Assembly: GCA_019614645.1 (NCBI GenBank)
Contig: JABWDB010000001.1
Coordinates: 11,821,501 to 11,885,500 of the forward strand
Length of the DNA stretch: 64,000 bases
Direction: 5' to 3'
Source of the DNA: Stratiolaelaps scimitus
Lineage: Eukaryota > Arthropoda > Arachnida > Mesostigmata > Laelapidae
Positions 50,779 to 63,200 of the stretch are shown piece after piece. The translations under genes were made by a program, and so were the position numbers. Each line of letters starts with the position of its first letter. Within the stretch, counting starts at the first letter, position 1. Under the pieces are notes generated by a model that saw only the letters and a program-made list of their open reading frames with translations, was not told the DNA's origin and made no database searches.

Positions 50779-51321
50779 GTGATTACGATGATGATTGTGG
50801 TCATCCTCGTCGTGTGGCTATTGGTGTTAGTGACGATGGCGCAACTGATGCCATTGATCTTTTTGGCCTTCGTTATTCGGGCGAGGCGAGACTCTAAGAG
50901 GGTAAGTGACACGATCGGCCACGAGAGGGAAAGGGCTGGCAAGGGCGACAAGGACCTGCCTGCTGATTACGGTAGGGATCGCAGGCCACAGGCAGAAGCC
51001 CTGTACCATGAGCTACTACCACTGCTCTACGCTTGCCTAGTGGAAACACGCCGAAGCCATCAGGTGATCACCATCGTCATCAAAGTCCTCGTCTCGACAG
51101 CCATCAGCAGCCGGGGTTGTGGTCTGTCTGTGTTGGTCCGACTCGTCACAAAGACGACGACGGAGGCAGCTACCGTGACGCACGCCAGTGGGGCTCTACA
51201 CGATCACTCTGGTGGGACAGACCAGACGACAACAAGGAAGGTGGAAAGGACAACGGTGACAAAGGAGAGACAGACTGCGAGCGAGCCACCGGAGCCGCAG
51301 ACGACGCAACTCCGGACGTGA
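50779..51321 (+). CDS. Hypothetical ORF with possible N-terminal membrane segment
   Basis: 180 codons. The first 35 residues are hydrophobic (ILVVWLLVLVTMAQLMPLIF) followed by RARRDSKR, and the rest is Thr/Glu/Arg-rich. The local DNA is unusually G+C-rich and the opposite strand is also open (51170-51670), so it may simply reflect composition. No domain recognised, no splice evidence. Confidence 0.2.
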   Translation: MITMMIVVILVVWLLVLVTMAQLMPLIFLAFVIRARRDSKRVSDTIGHERERAGKGDKDLPADYGRDRRPQAEALYHELLPLLYACLVETRRSHQVITIVIKVLVSTAISSRGCGLSVLVRLVTKTTTEAATVTHASGALHDHSGGTDQTTTRKVERTTVTKERQTASEPPEPQTTQLRT

Positions 51322-54300
51322 GGGCGGACCACTGTACGATTAACAGCTGGCCACTGCCTGCGCTAACGTTTGGTCGAACGCAGTCGACGTCGGCCTGACC
51401 AAAGGATCGTACAACGAAGAAGAAGAACAACAACAATTGCTCGGACAATCTGACTGCCAGTGCGTTTCGGCTGTCGGTGAATGTTGAAGCAGGTGGCGAC
51501 CGTGGTTCTCGAACATTGAGCCAGGTAGTCTCGGGGTGGTTTTGGCCTGCGGGGGTGTTGGTGTTCATTGTGTTTGGTGAACGGTGTTGAATATCGACGC
51601 TCGTGAATTGCCGCTTCGCAGGACTTGATCTTCGTCGCTTTTCTCCATTCGGAAAATCAAAGCGCGTCAATTAAGTGCGGATGTGTGGGTTTGAGTGTGA
51701 GTTCGTGAAAGTCAGGGCATTTGATATGGCCCAATAGGTGTCATCTCAAATCGGAATTCGCTCGGTGGCTGAGCCCTCCACGACGTTCGGCAACCTCCAT
51801 ATACAATAGCTGCTGGTAGGTTGTTCAGGTGGCTTGGGGGGGGGAGAAGCTAGACAGCGGGATTGTGGGGGTCGTCGGAGGGCGTGACTGAATGAAAGAA
51901 ACAAATCACCATGACATGACGATTATCATTTGGTGTTTTCCCTTCGCGATCCAATAGTGTTAATAGTTAATATATATATATGTATATATATAAGTCCCGA
52001 GAACAGGATTCTATAGACCATCAATATTCTGCATGTTATGATGCTCTGGTGTATTAGGTGATTACTTGTATATTGTATGAGATTTCGTCATAATATAGCC
52101 ATTCAGTATTGCCACTTTTTCCAAAAGCTGACCCTTAGGTGTCCTCTTGCTGTGGCAGACCTTGGTATCGCTTTTTATAATCGCATTGCTTCGGAGAGCT
52201 GTCAGCAGAGGAGTCGCTGTATCGTAGCCGTCAAGCTAAAGCTAAAATCGACAAGACGAGAGAAGGCGCAGGACAATTGAAAGGGAATATCAATCAATAA
52301 AAATTCAACAGGATTCAAACAAAAAACACCCATCCATCACGCCAAACAACCAGCATAAGCAGCACTTTAATCGTTGCCAAGAGCGTGCCACCAGCGTGCA
52401 CTTCAAAAGGAGTAACCCGTGGCCACTGCCGAAGCTGTTATAGCTTTTGCTGTCGCTGCTGTTGCTGGTGCTATGTTGGTCGGTAGTACCACCACGGCTG
52501 GCAGTTGTATCGAGCATCCGCCCACATCGTCACCATACACCACACTTCGCCTACTTTATCATTGCTGCTGCTGATATGTGGTGCCGATTAATGCGGCTGC
52601 TCGGCTCTAGTCTGTTACCATTGTTCTGTCTGCGTGCAGTCAAAGTCGACATATTTTTAAACGCGCGCTCTTCCCTTCCACCGTTTTCTTCAAGAGGAAG
52701 GAAGATGAACAACGAGAGAGAAAGAGAAAATTTGAGAAGATCGATGGAGCAGCTACGTGTCTACATAGAAGACACTGCAGCCGGTCACCCATACCGTTCA
52801 CGGTTGAATGTACAATGAATGGGTCAGGAAAGGCCTCTTCACTAATTATTCTACTACTTGCGGGGGCGTATTTGCGGTTGAAATTGCTGCTTGCAAGATT
52901 TTAGAATCGTTCGCTTCCAATCGCTATTGTTGCAGTTGTTGTCGCTGGTGCCGCGTGGACCATTGTTCCAAGGACAACGTGCGGGATGAACGCACATCGT
53001 TTTCATGAACGAGATAATCCAGTGAAAGCAGCACTCCTTCACCCGTCATTCTCTGATCTGACCTCGGATATCCCGGGCTGACCATGTCAGCTGCACGCGG
53101 CCACACGCGTGACAAAGCTGCACCGGATGTTTCATCCGCATAGAGCAGAGACGACTTGTTAGTTGCTTGGGCGCACTGGCTGCCTTCTTGATGCTGCTGG
53201 TGGTATTTTTAGCTGGCGAGGATGTCGGCATTGGCGACGAGGCAGGGCGCGGGGGGTGGGGGGTAAGTACGTATCCAGACGAGCGCAGAGCTGATGTTCA
53301 GAAGCGATATTCTACAGCACGGCTGTACGTGGACTCAGCTAAACTGGCTGTCTCATCTAGTACGAAATGCCTCATTTCAGCTCGTGCTCTCTCTCTATGG
53401 CGTAGAGACACAGCAAACGTTTCCACAGACGCGCTACCGGAAAACCTTTTTATCCTCTCACGGACTCAATACCCACGTGTTATTGCTGGCTCACGATTAC
53501 CACTCATGATGCTCAACCATGTGTCCGTCGTTTGGTATTAGCGCGCATTAGACAGAAACAAAATAAAAACCATCACGAGTCGCAGAGCCGTAACGCAGCG
53601 ACAAGCAACACGATTGGAACGGCGAGGAAAACTCGGCTAACGGCTACGCCGCCGCAGCTGTAACAGCGGCGACTTCTGGAACGTGGCCAGAAGACGTCGT
53701 TCTTTCACGAATCCACTGACGACTGATCGGATATCGTGAGGAGTTAGTGGAGTGACCCGTAATCGGCTGTTCGTAGTTGGTGTCGCATCGGGCGCATCCA
53801 TTGAGGTCGGGCCATCCATCCGTTCCTGCTTGTCAGCCCCTCTGTCTCACAATTTTTTGACTGCCGCTATTACGTCGATTCTGTTGATGAAGGAGACACC
53901 GGTAGCGGTGGATACTATTGCGGATCGTCTGACGACAATTTCGGGTGTTGCCAGTCGTGACTGTATTAACGGGCAATCTCATAGCGGTAGCCTGGAGAAG
54001 AAGGGATCCAGGGCCGACTAGTAATAGTAGAAAGACGGTGAGCGAGCATCGTCAGTATATATGAGACTGCGGCATGTTTCAGCATCGTGAGACACTATGC
54101 AATATCGGCAGTCGATAACTGTAATCGCTGCAGTCGGAGCTGCTGGTGGTCCAGCTGCGAAGGGGCCGGAGGGCTTGGAGGGCAGCGTATATAAAAGTGG
54201 AGATCTTGACGCCGCTGTACGAAACGAGCTGAGCGTGGAAGGAGCCGCGCAGGTATTTTGATCTTTTTACAACGAATCGCCCGCTTAGCACTTATATATG

Positions 54301-55020
54301 TATATGTTGGCATAGGATGATCTTTCTGTATTGGCGTTGCGTGATATTTGCAGGGACATTTAGATCTTCCTCGTGCAGATTCACCGACAATAAATATACC
54401 TTTCAATTTGTTCACATCAGCAAAATTCCCATCTCGTGTATCGATCTATAATACATGATTCTCACACACACATAGGATGACATTCACGAATAAGCGCGCC
54501 TATCTCGCAGGGAAATTTCGCAGTCAGTCCGCTGCAATGTAGATGCATCTTTGGCCTCGTTTCCACTCTGACGACTAACGGCTGCGCAACATCTTTATCT
54601 GTTATAGCCGTAGCGCTTTGTAGAGCTTTGCCTTTGAAGATGAGAGCAAACACTCGATGCGAAGCTCGCAAGACGAGAGTCACATGCAAGACGATTTCTA
54701 TATATAGAACGCGAGTTAAGGTTTCTGTTAGATTACAACACCCTCCGCCAGCTGTCCACCGGGCTGTGTGAGCGATATCAGTCGGTATCAGCATAGAAGG
54801 ATGTACAAGTACAGGCGGGAACTATGCGCGATTGGCCAAGTTCATCACGCAACAAGCATCGTCGATGTATCGTTCTACCCCAGCACGAAACAGTATCTCA
54901 GCACGAGCAGCACTAGTGGTAGTAGTAATATATCGTAATTACCCGAAGCACTGAGATGCAGACACGCATTTCCGAATTTTGCTTTGATTTTTTCTGAGCG
55001 ATGAAGAAGCGCAGGTTGTC

Positions 55021-55074
<54 letters not shown>

Positions 55075-55258
55075 CTTGATACGTGTAGAGGCTATAAAGC
55101 AGTAATAATATATCGTTAGGTCATGTGTATACTATATTGTTAAGGACCTGTGTATTCTTATATTCCTATAAACGAATCAACGCGCGCAGATCGTTCGACT
55201 TGACCCTAATTGTGCGGGTTCTATTCACTTCCTCATAATTCGTTAGAAGAATCAGATG

Positions 55259-55298
<40 letters not shown>

Positions 55299-55990
55299 GA
55301 GAGAATTAAAAAAATATATATAAATTTTTTTTAATTCTCTACGTTTTAAAATAAAGTGGCATATTGAGAAGTTTGGAGAAATAATTAGATTACCGTTTTT
55401 TTTCACTAAGTCACGAATAGCGGATTCTAAATATGTACAAATAATGTCGGCATACATTACAGTAAAGATGCGCATTTTGTTCACTCTGGCGGATATCGGG
55501 TTCGTCACGCGATCAACTGTGTCCATTTTGTTGTGATTAGATTAAACTAATTACAAACAAAAAAAAGAGTGGAAAACTACTTGGGTAGCTCCATTGCTGG
55601 ACGGAATGGCATTATAAAAACGTGTAGGGTGTGGCACTGATACTATTTCGAAGGTGGACGTCCACGGTTCAAACGGGTGGGCAGGCGACTCTTTTTCGTA
55701 GGACGCCAGATAAAATAGAAACAGTATAGAAGCAGCTAAATTTACTGTTTCTGAAATCGTTCGGGACGCACCAATTTGTGCGCGACTACTCGAACGAACA
55801 AAAAAATGATAGCCGTCGACGTATGTCAATGACCAAACAAGGAACAATCAACTAGGCGCTACACGCAGCATAAGTGCTTCTAGCCAGCTCATGTTCTCTG
55901 CATTAGTGGGCCACTTTGACAGCAAAAAACGACTTAAAGATGTCATGCTTGCAAGTGCACACGAACGGGTTACCCCACATCGAGCGACAT
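51322..55990. other. Gene-poor region
   Basis: Contains long (TA)n at 55023-55068 and 55259-55300, the latter followed by an AT-rich palindrome at about 55300-55340. A 124-codon frame at 53167-53541 starts with a hydrophobic segment, but there is no other support. No conserved protein, tRNA or transposon was recognised. Confidence 0.45.
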
Positions 55991-56055
55991 GTATTTGAGT
56001 GCGCGGCGCAAGCGGAGACGACACGTAGGTGCGTGGGTTCGATACCCACCGTTGT
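55990..56055 (+). other. tRNA-like element with perfect T arm
   Basis: GTGGG/CCCAC form a perfect 5-bp T stem (56033-56037 with 56045-56049) around TTCGATA, giving a B box GGTTCGATACC. The region upstream is tRNA-like in length but I cannot fold a full cloverleaf. The opposite strand yields the peptide VGIEPT, a common by-product of tRNA-like repeats. Probably SINE-derived. Confidence 0.4.
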
Positions 56056-56533
56056 CAATTTGCGTTTAAACGGGTCCGTCTTACGAAGCGATGCAAAAAG
56101 CAATACCGTACACATTCAAGGTTAATTGAGAGTCAGCCCGAAAACACTCATCAGAGACCCCCCCACGTGGCTCGAACATAGTGCTCGTTCAGGACAACGG
56201 GTGAACGCAATACGAAGTGTTGACAAATGAATATTGCCAACGTTAGTTTTGAAACGTACAACGGTGATGACTTACGCCCATCGTGTTGAATGTTTCTCTG
56301 CTTCGTGCCATAAAGCAATGATCTCTAAGTACCCTTCCCAAAAATATATCACGCATACCAGAGTGTGTGTGTATGTGTATGTGTGTTCGTGAGGGAGATA
56401 CAAACTGCCTCCTTTGTATCCCATTTTCCTGATTTCTCCTCACGGCGGAGGACGACATGTCGTTGAATCGCCACCTCATAAAATTAGCTTTTTATTCGTC
56501 GCCCCGCCCTCCTGACGCGGAAACCGACCGCCG

Positions 56534-56788
56534 ATGCTGGGAGGTCTGGTTTCGTTTGTCTCTAAGCCGGCTGGCTATCCATTCCCGAACGCGCCGAGCG
56601 GATACGAAGACGTCTCAAGCGCCCTGCGCCGCTTGCGGAGCTCGCCGGTGCGTGGCGTTGTCGGTGGCCAACACATTGCTGTGGTGGAGCGAGCCGGTCG
56701 TCAATTCAGTTACCCGCAGTACCCGAACGACAGTCCAACAGCTGCAACGGCGCTTTCAACTTGCGGCGTTAGCGGTGCGGACCCGTGA
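56534..56788 (+). CDS. Hypothetical GC-rich small ORF
   Basis: 84 codons with protein-like composition (starts MLGGLVSFVSKPAGYPFPNA and contains GGQHIAVVERAGRQFSYPQY). It sits in a local G+C-rich island, where an overlapping frame (56457-56816) is also open. No known domain, and it might be one exon of a larger gene or a CpG-rich promoter region. Confidence 0.25.
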   Translation: MLGGLVSFVSKPAGYPFPNAPSGYEDVSSALRRLRSSPVRGVVGGQHIAVVERAGRQFSYPQYPNDSPTAATALSTCGVSGADP

Positions 56789-56816
56789 CGTTCAGTTCCG
56801 CTCGGCGAGCAGGTGA

Positions 56817-57655
56817 AGTCGGCGGAGCCCAGTGCAGGGAGCCCCGAGTTGTTTGTGCTGACGGTGTTCCATATATTGAAGCACATATGGCATTCAGCTG
56901 CGCGCCGATGCAGTTGTAAGGAGTCGTGTATCAAGTGTTGTATAAAACAATTGTCATATTTGATTTTGGACAAACAAACGATAGGCGTTCATATACACAT
57001 ATAATATCATAGCATGAACAGTGTCAGCATACCGATCAGTGGGTGACTACGGCGTAAGCCAGTAATTTGTGCTGGTTCAGGTGTCGAGTTATTATCGGTC
57101 ATTATCATTAGAACATCATCATGAAAGCCTTTGGATCTCCGCTGCTAAAAGTCGCCGCGTCCAAGGGTCCATGAACATTGCTAGCCCACTGCTGGCAACG
57201 TTCTTACATTGAACATCATCTCAACTATCATTTGCAGATACGAAACGGAAATCGTCCACGATGAAGCAGAGGCCCAGTTTTCTATCTATTTTCTTTTGCA
57301 TGACCACAACAACGACTTCACGTTGAGTCGTTATTCTCTATATATGGGAGTGTCTTTAACAGACACAAGAACAACAATAATAATAATAATAATAATAATG
57401 ATGGTACCAGTCGTCGTGGAAGACGCCGTAGTAGTAGTAGTAGTAGCGGTCGTAATAGTAACAACAATGGTCCAATAACCGGTTGGTGGCTGTCTGCCAG
57501 TAGATTAGCCAGTCAGCCAGTGATGGTGGTGTTGCTTGGTTAGTTGCCTGTGGGTGGATCACCGATGAACGATATACATACATTGTTTCGCAATGGGTCA
57601 CACACTGATGACATCGTTCAGTGATGTTCGGCTGCGGCTGTTGTTGCTGTTGTTA

Positions 57656-57689
<34 letters not shown>

Positions 57690-58333
57690 TGATTGGTTGT
57701 GTTGTGACTCACCGGTTTGCGGTTGATTTCCTGTCCGGTCTGCCGGGGGTGGATCGATGCGAGTGCTTTTGGCAGTTGCGACCTTAGTTGTCGTTGTCAC
57801 TCCTGGTGTCGGTTTTAGACAGCCAACGGCAACCGCGATCTGTGATAATGGGCCGAAACCCCATATTCATCCCCACTTGAATACTGTTGGTGTATATATT
57901 GGCGTGCGTTTCGTTGGGCGGGAATTCACTCACAGATGTTTACCAAGCCTTCAGCCGTCGATGACCATCGACCATTCCCTGGGTTGAGTGCGCTGATGCT
58001 ATTATTATTATTCACTATATCATTATATATTGAATATCACGTATTGAACGGTTACAGTTGTATGGTACTTTCTAGTTTTTGCGGATTAAATGGCAAGCCG
58101 TGCTAGCCACGTTTGAGTGCCTGTTTACATAGCAGCCGCAATCAGTGGGCAGCTAAATAGAGACCGAAGATTACAAAAACAGCTGAGAACGAGAAAAAAC
58201 GCCAGCAAGGACTACGGAAGTGTTCAGATATATATATATATATATATCAGGTTAAAAGCTGAGGCTTGTCAGATAGGGGAACAGCTGAGGGTCAGCTCGA
58301 AAAACACTTTATACATATTCCTAATTATTGTAT

Positions 58334-58380
<47 letters not shown>

Positions 58381-58600
58381 TGTGTACTCGAGTCTCATAG
58401 AGATTTCATACTTGGATCTCACATCACGAAAGTTGTGAAGCATGATAACGTTACGAGAGTGTTTTTAGGAGTTAATCCCATTCGAGAAGCTATCTTTTGG
58501 AAAGCTCCTTTCTAACCATTGCCACCACCCAACATTAGAGCAAGGTTTAACGTATCGTAGAGCCTCCGGCCATCATTGAGTGTTAGCTTAATCTTGGATT
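56817..58600. other. Spacer with simple repeats
   Basis: Holds AAT (57377-57400), GTA (57430-57445) and TGC/TGT (57640-57692) trinucleotide runs and (TA)n at 58230-58247 and 58337-58377. The Leu-, Tyr- and Ala-rich frames here are repeat-encoded. No gene recognised. Confidence 0.5.
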
Positions 58601-58628
58601 AAATGCCTTCTTGCAATTAGGCTGTCTT

Positions 58629-60266
58629 TTAAGGATGTTCCCATCGCCAACCGTGAAAATGAGTTTTGGATCCGGTTAAAAATGGACCAATGGTCGTTGG
58701 TCCAGCTCTTCGGAGAAATTTTCGTTCACGGATGACCCGATCGCGTTGATACGATAAGTGCGTTGCTAATGTCAGGCCGGCATTGTCCAATAATAGCTCT
58801 TTGTAAAATATAGACGACAGTTCGGACAGTTTGATTTGGCGCACCTCCTCGGCGAACCGTGATGACTGCAAACATTAGAATAGAATAGCCCTTTGAATGG
58901 ACGCTGGTGAATATTGCGCAACAACCGTATTCCGAATGTTATCGCTACTGACGGCTCGTGATCGTATATTCACGTTGAAATTTACAATTAATTACGAAAT
59001 ATATGCGCTTTCTAATGGCCTACGTACATCAGAGAGATAATCAAGATACGCAAACCTTTTTGCTCCAGCTAGCTGCCTGTAATGGAGATTGAATGCAATA
59101 TCATACAAGCTGGAACGCTTTTCTGCAGCGGAGCTATCGATTGATGTTGGTGTGTCATGCCAAAGTACGTTGAATAAAGGAGGACAAACTTTTCTGGATA
59201 AATGTATTTCGCTCTGGCAGTCGTTTTATCATGAGCATAGCCGCACGTTGCCATTTCTCGTTGTCTCTCGACGTTATAACGACTAGTTCGACGTGTGTCG
59301 TTGGCTGAAAACGCTACTATTTCCGGGTCGTACAACCAGCTTTCATTTGTTTGAGACTTTGACGAAAGCTGACTTTCCTCGTGACCGCTGGCTCGGCTAC
59401 ATTCTCCAAGGTTCTTTTCGCGAATGACTACGAACATCCGCCAGTGACAACGAGTATGCCTGATGATAACTTTTCTGTTTTTTTTTTCTTATTTAAGTAT
59501 AGCAACATTATTTTGTTCCTACAATCTTGTAATAGTCAAACAATATGTTATGATGCATGAAAGCCTTAGTAGCGCGAAAGATCCTATGTGGGGATATATT
59601 TCGTGTGTTCGAACCTATCGCGACTTAATCGAGGTAACACAAATGGCATATGTAAAGATTTAGTAAAATAACAAGAAGCATCGAGCAGGGACTGAGAATT
59701 AGTTCCATTCCCTCAAACCATATCATGCTAACTACTGATTAAAGTGACGACGTTTGAATTCCACGTGAGCTTATTTATTACCATAGCTATTTTACCATTC
59801 GGCTACAATTCGTAAGAACGTTCCATACCTGGTCGAGAAGATGGATCGCTTAGTGTCTTGTATCCAAGGATTTGTTTAATGTATATACTCTTTGCTCCCT
59901 CTGTTTTTCGCCCTTTGATTCTCAAACAAGACAATAAGGTATATCGAGATAAGAGCGACAGTGTGACTAAACAGCGATATGGATAAGCTGTTTTCAAGTT
60001 CGGCATAGAGAATCACGCACAAGCATTACACGAAGAAGTTCCAAGAATTTCTCTAAATCTTCCAGCACAGTGTAAGAATCAGGCCGAATACTTTTTCCAC
60101 TGGTATAGTTAACGCTGAAAAAGAGGTGCCTCTTGAGTGCGGCCTTGAAGATAGGAAACTGCTGGATGGCACGGATATAGAGTGGATGCGCAGTTGATAT
60201 GCGGCTGGACGAACGCCTTATAAAATGGAGAGGATGGCGAAGGGTGGCTTTATTTCGAATTCGGTT
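58629..60266 (-). CDS. Candidate multi-exon gene, unknown function
   Basis: Three protein-like segments lie in order on the minus strand. (1) About 60266 to 60030, open for 79 codons, includes AIQQFPIFKAALKRHLFFSV and DSYTVLEDLEKFLELLR and ends at a possible donor GTAATG. (2) About 59235 to 59005 includes SSLYDIAFNLHYRQLAGAKR and ends with the good donor GTACGT after LDYLSD. (3) 58880 to 58629 follows the acceptor TAATGTTTGCAG with matching phase, reads AEEVRQIKLSELSSIFYKEL, and stops after HGWRWEHP. The join of (2) and (3) keeps the frame. The middle part overlaps a 122-codon frame (59437-59069) in another phase, so the exon border upstream of (2) is unresolved, and an exon near 59803-59950 is possible. 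I do not recognise the family. Confidence 0.4.
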
Positions 60267-60269
60267 TTA

Positions 60270-63200
60270 TGAAAGCGTGCCTTGTCACTTTACTCTCTAG
60301 ATTCGCAGGTTGTCGTCTAGCCGTCCAGTGTCCTGAGTATATTGTACGACCGTCTGGATCAATGTGAACGACATGATCCTGTTACGACATGAACTTGGAA
60401 CTCCTACACATTTCGTGTAGTTGTGTGATATATCTATTAGACGTTATTGAAGGTCATATATTCGTGTATATGGTTTGGCAACGTACACAACATAATATTA
60501 TGAATATTACTGACGCTTGTATTATACTTGTGACCGGATGCGATTCAGTTTAGTCAAATAACACGTTGCAGAAAGCTTATCGCAATCGGCGACAATTTGA
60601 TTTTTGATAAGAGAAGAAGAACAATTGCGACAGAACTGAGCGAGCAATAACTACGTTCGATTTTGTTTGCAAAATTGCGTGTAGCCACGGATCTGCGACA
60701 CAGTGAAAACCTGCTTCTCAGCGATTGCTTAAAGCTAAGGACGATTGCGTACTGCAATTTTTTTATTTATCTCTTCGTTGGACAATGGTTGATCAGTTCA
60801 GCCGAGACTAAGCCAGTGATTTTTGTAATGAAAACTATTACTAAAATACAGTTTTAATGATTAGGAAAGAATTTGTCCAAATGCCAGTTTGGAATATATC
60901 AGCACGCTAGATGAAGCAGTCTGAGAATAGTTGTTACAATACTAGATTGGGGCCACCGCAGTGGAAAAGATAGCATGGCTATGTGATGGGATCTCTCTAT
61001 GACCAACTCGCGTTGAGCTATCTCACTTACAGCCGTGAAGCTCAGGGAACGATGTGGCTATGGTTGACTACAGCAGCGAGAATATCGATCAAGGCCAGTT
61101 AGTATTATATATCTTGAGACGCGTTCCGCATATGGATAGCTGACCTTATCATTCAAGTGTTCATTCAATTTAATACCACGATGCGGGCTATCGCATCTTT
61201 CGGCGCTGCAAATAACTCCGCTATTGGCCGCTGGCCAGAGCCAATGAGACTGGCCGCGACGATCATTCAGATGGCGCATCCATTAATATGAAGATGCTCC
61301 ACTTTTCTCATTACGATTTTATAATTTCCACGACTGTTCTCACGCAGACGTTCTTCCGTTGTACTATGAATACATGTACATCGAACAGGACAGTCACCAA
61401 GACGCCGTAGTCGGCCGTCAAGTGTATAAAGAAGCGCTCGTTATGAAAAAGAGAACGCAAGCCTGTGCCACTATGAATCAACAATCACTGATAGCTTCGC
61501 ATCGTGTTGTTCACAGCTATACCTCATCTTGGCTCAGTTTCCTCTATCTAAGCATCAAAATATCAAAAACCATAGATTTCCATGCGTATCAGGCCATTTC
61601 GTATACTTCGTTCAGTTCGCTGTTTGAAACATGTACCCCACAGTTCCTCCTCTCGAGCTGACCCGCCTCAGCAATATCGTCTCAATATATAATATACTTG
61701 CAATACACATTCTCAAATATACACCATCATCGAATTCGATTTCAATTCAAAATTATGAATAGCGTCAATCGTATTGGATTTCACTCCAGCAATTCGGACA
61801 ATGCAGGCCATCTCTCAGCAAAATCGCAATAATGGGCAGGTATGCAGAATTTATCCACCACCTCGTGCATAGATATTCTATCGGCCTTTCCAAGCGTGTC
61901 CGTTTGTTTTCCTATGGTTTCACTTGTATTTTTTGTCGTGACCCCATGCCGTGTCGACCAGCCGGATCCGTCCATGAGTTCATCCAAGTGTCCCCGCTTG
62001 TGTCTCCGCGTATGCCTGCGCAAACGTATGCTTACTTGGTAAACGAAAGGGCTTCTAATGACTACTCCCTGATGGTTGATTACAGCTCATTGTGTGTCGA
62101 AGACGAATTCTGTCTGTTCGCCTATCCATTGTCGTATCTATGGTGTGCTTGTCTTTGTCTGCATAAGGGTATCGCGTTGTGTTAGTTAGCATGCATGACC
62201 GAAAGTATATGCATAAGAGGCGATATTCATTCCACTCTGCGTGGTACCGATGCTCGGTTTCACCCCGGGCGCCACCGACCGAGCTGACCCATGACGACAT
62301 GCCACCCGAACCATGGTGACGTTTTCCGTGACGTTCCACCCCGCGTGGAAACATCGTACGCGAGCGTTCGTTGCTATTGTTCGTGCTTGATTTTCGATCA
62401 CCTTCGCGAGATTACATCGACGCGGCAAAAAAAAAACCGCCAACGGGAGATTTATGGGGACAGTGCACATTACATGAATGAATAAATAGAGACACAACAG
62501 CGGTAGGCGTGGGCTTCGTGACAACAAAAAGGCAGTCAGTCGGTCAGCCAGTGAGTTTCTGTTGTGTGATTTCATTCTCAGAATCAAATTCGTCGCAATG
62601 GTGTCGAAGTAAAAATATCAAACTCGTATTGCCGGCGTTGTGCGATATTCGGCAAAAAATTGGCCCAGCGAAAATCGTACACGGGTGGCTTTCGATGTTA
62701 TAGTGAACATTGCTGCACGATGTTGGATATACCAGTGTGATTTTTGTTAAGGGTAACGCATAACCTTGTTTGTCAATGGCGGGCTCCTCCATTCGACATT
62801 GATATATCTGTGCTACGCTCCTAACGATATTAATATGTGTTAATAGCAATTATTATTATGATTACATTCGAATTCGAGCAGACTGCCAATAACAGGAGTC
62901 ACTCACGTATTCGTTCAAGCTGGGCACAGGTATTACGAGCATTACGCAAACATGGGGAAGTCCAAATTACTCGTAGAGATTTGTATCTCAAATGTACTTT
63001 AACAATACTGACAGTGCTGGGCGGATCCCTGCTTCGTTACTGGTACTGTCCCAGCTCGGCGACACATGGAAGAGCTTTCCGTAGCAAGTTATTACGTCAG
63101 CCACTAATGTGTCGAAATATGATAGCACAGACCAGCGATCACATAAGAGCTAACTGCCCAATAGTAATGATCACATGTGGTTATTAAGACGTTGCGACAC

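Noticed and set aside
55903..56115. 70-codon minus-strand frame with VGIEPT
   Set aside because: This peptide is a known type of artefact from the complement of a tRNA-like B box, which is present here at 56036-56046.
62186..62587. 133-codon minus-strand frame as a secreted or membrane protein
   Set aside because: It has several hydrophobic residues but no domain, no splice context and competing frames on both strands.
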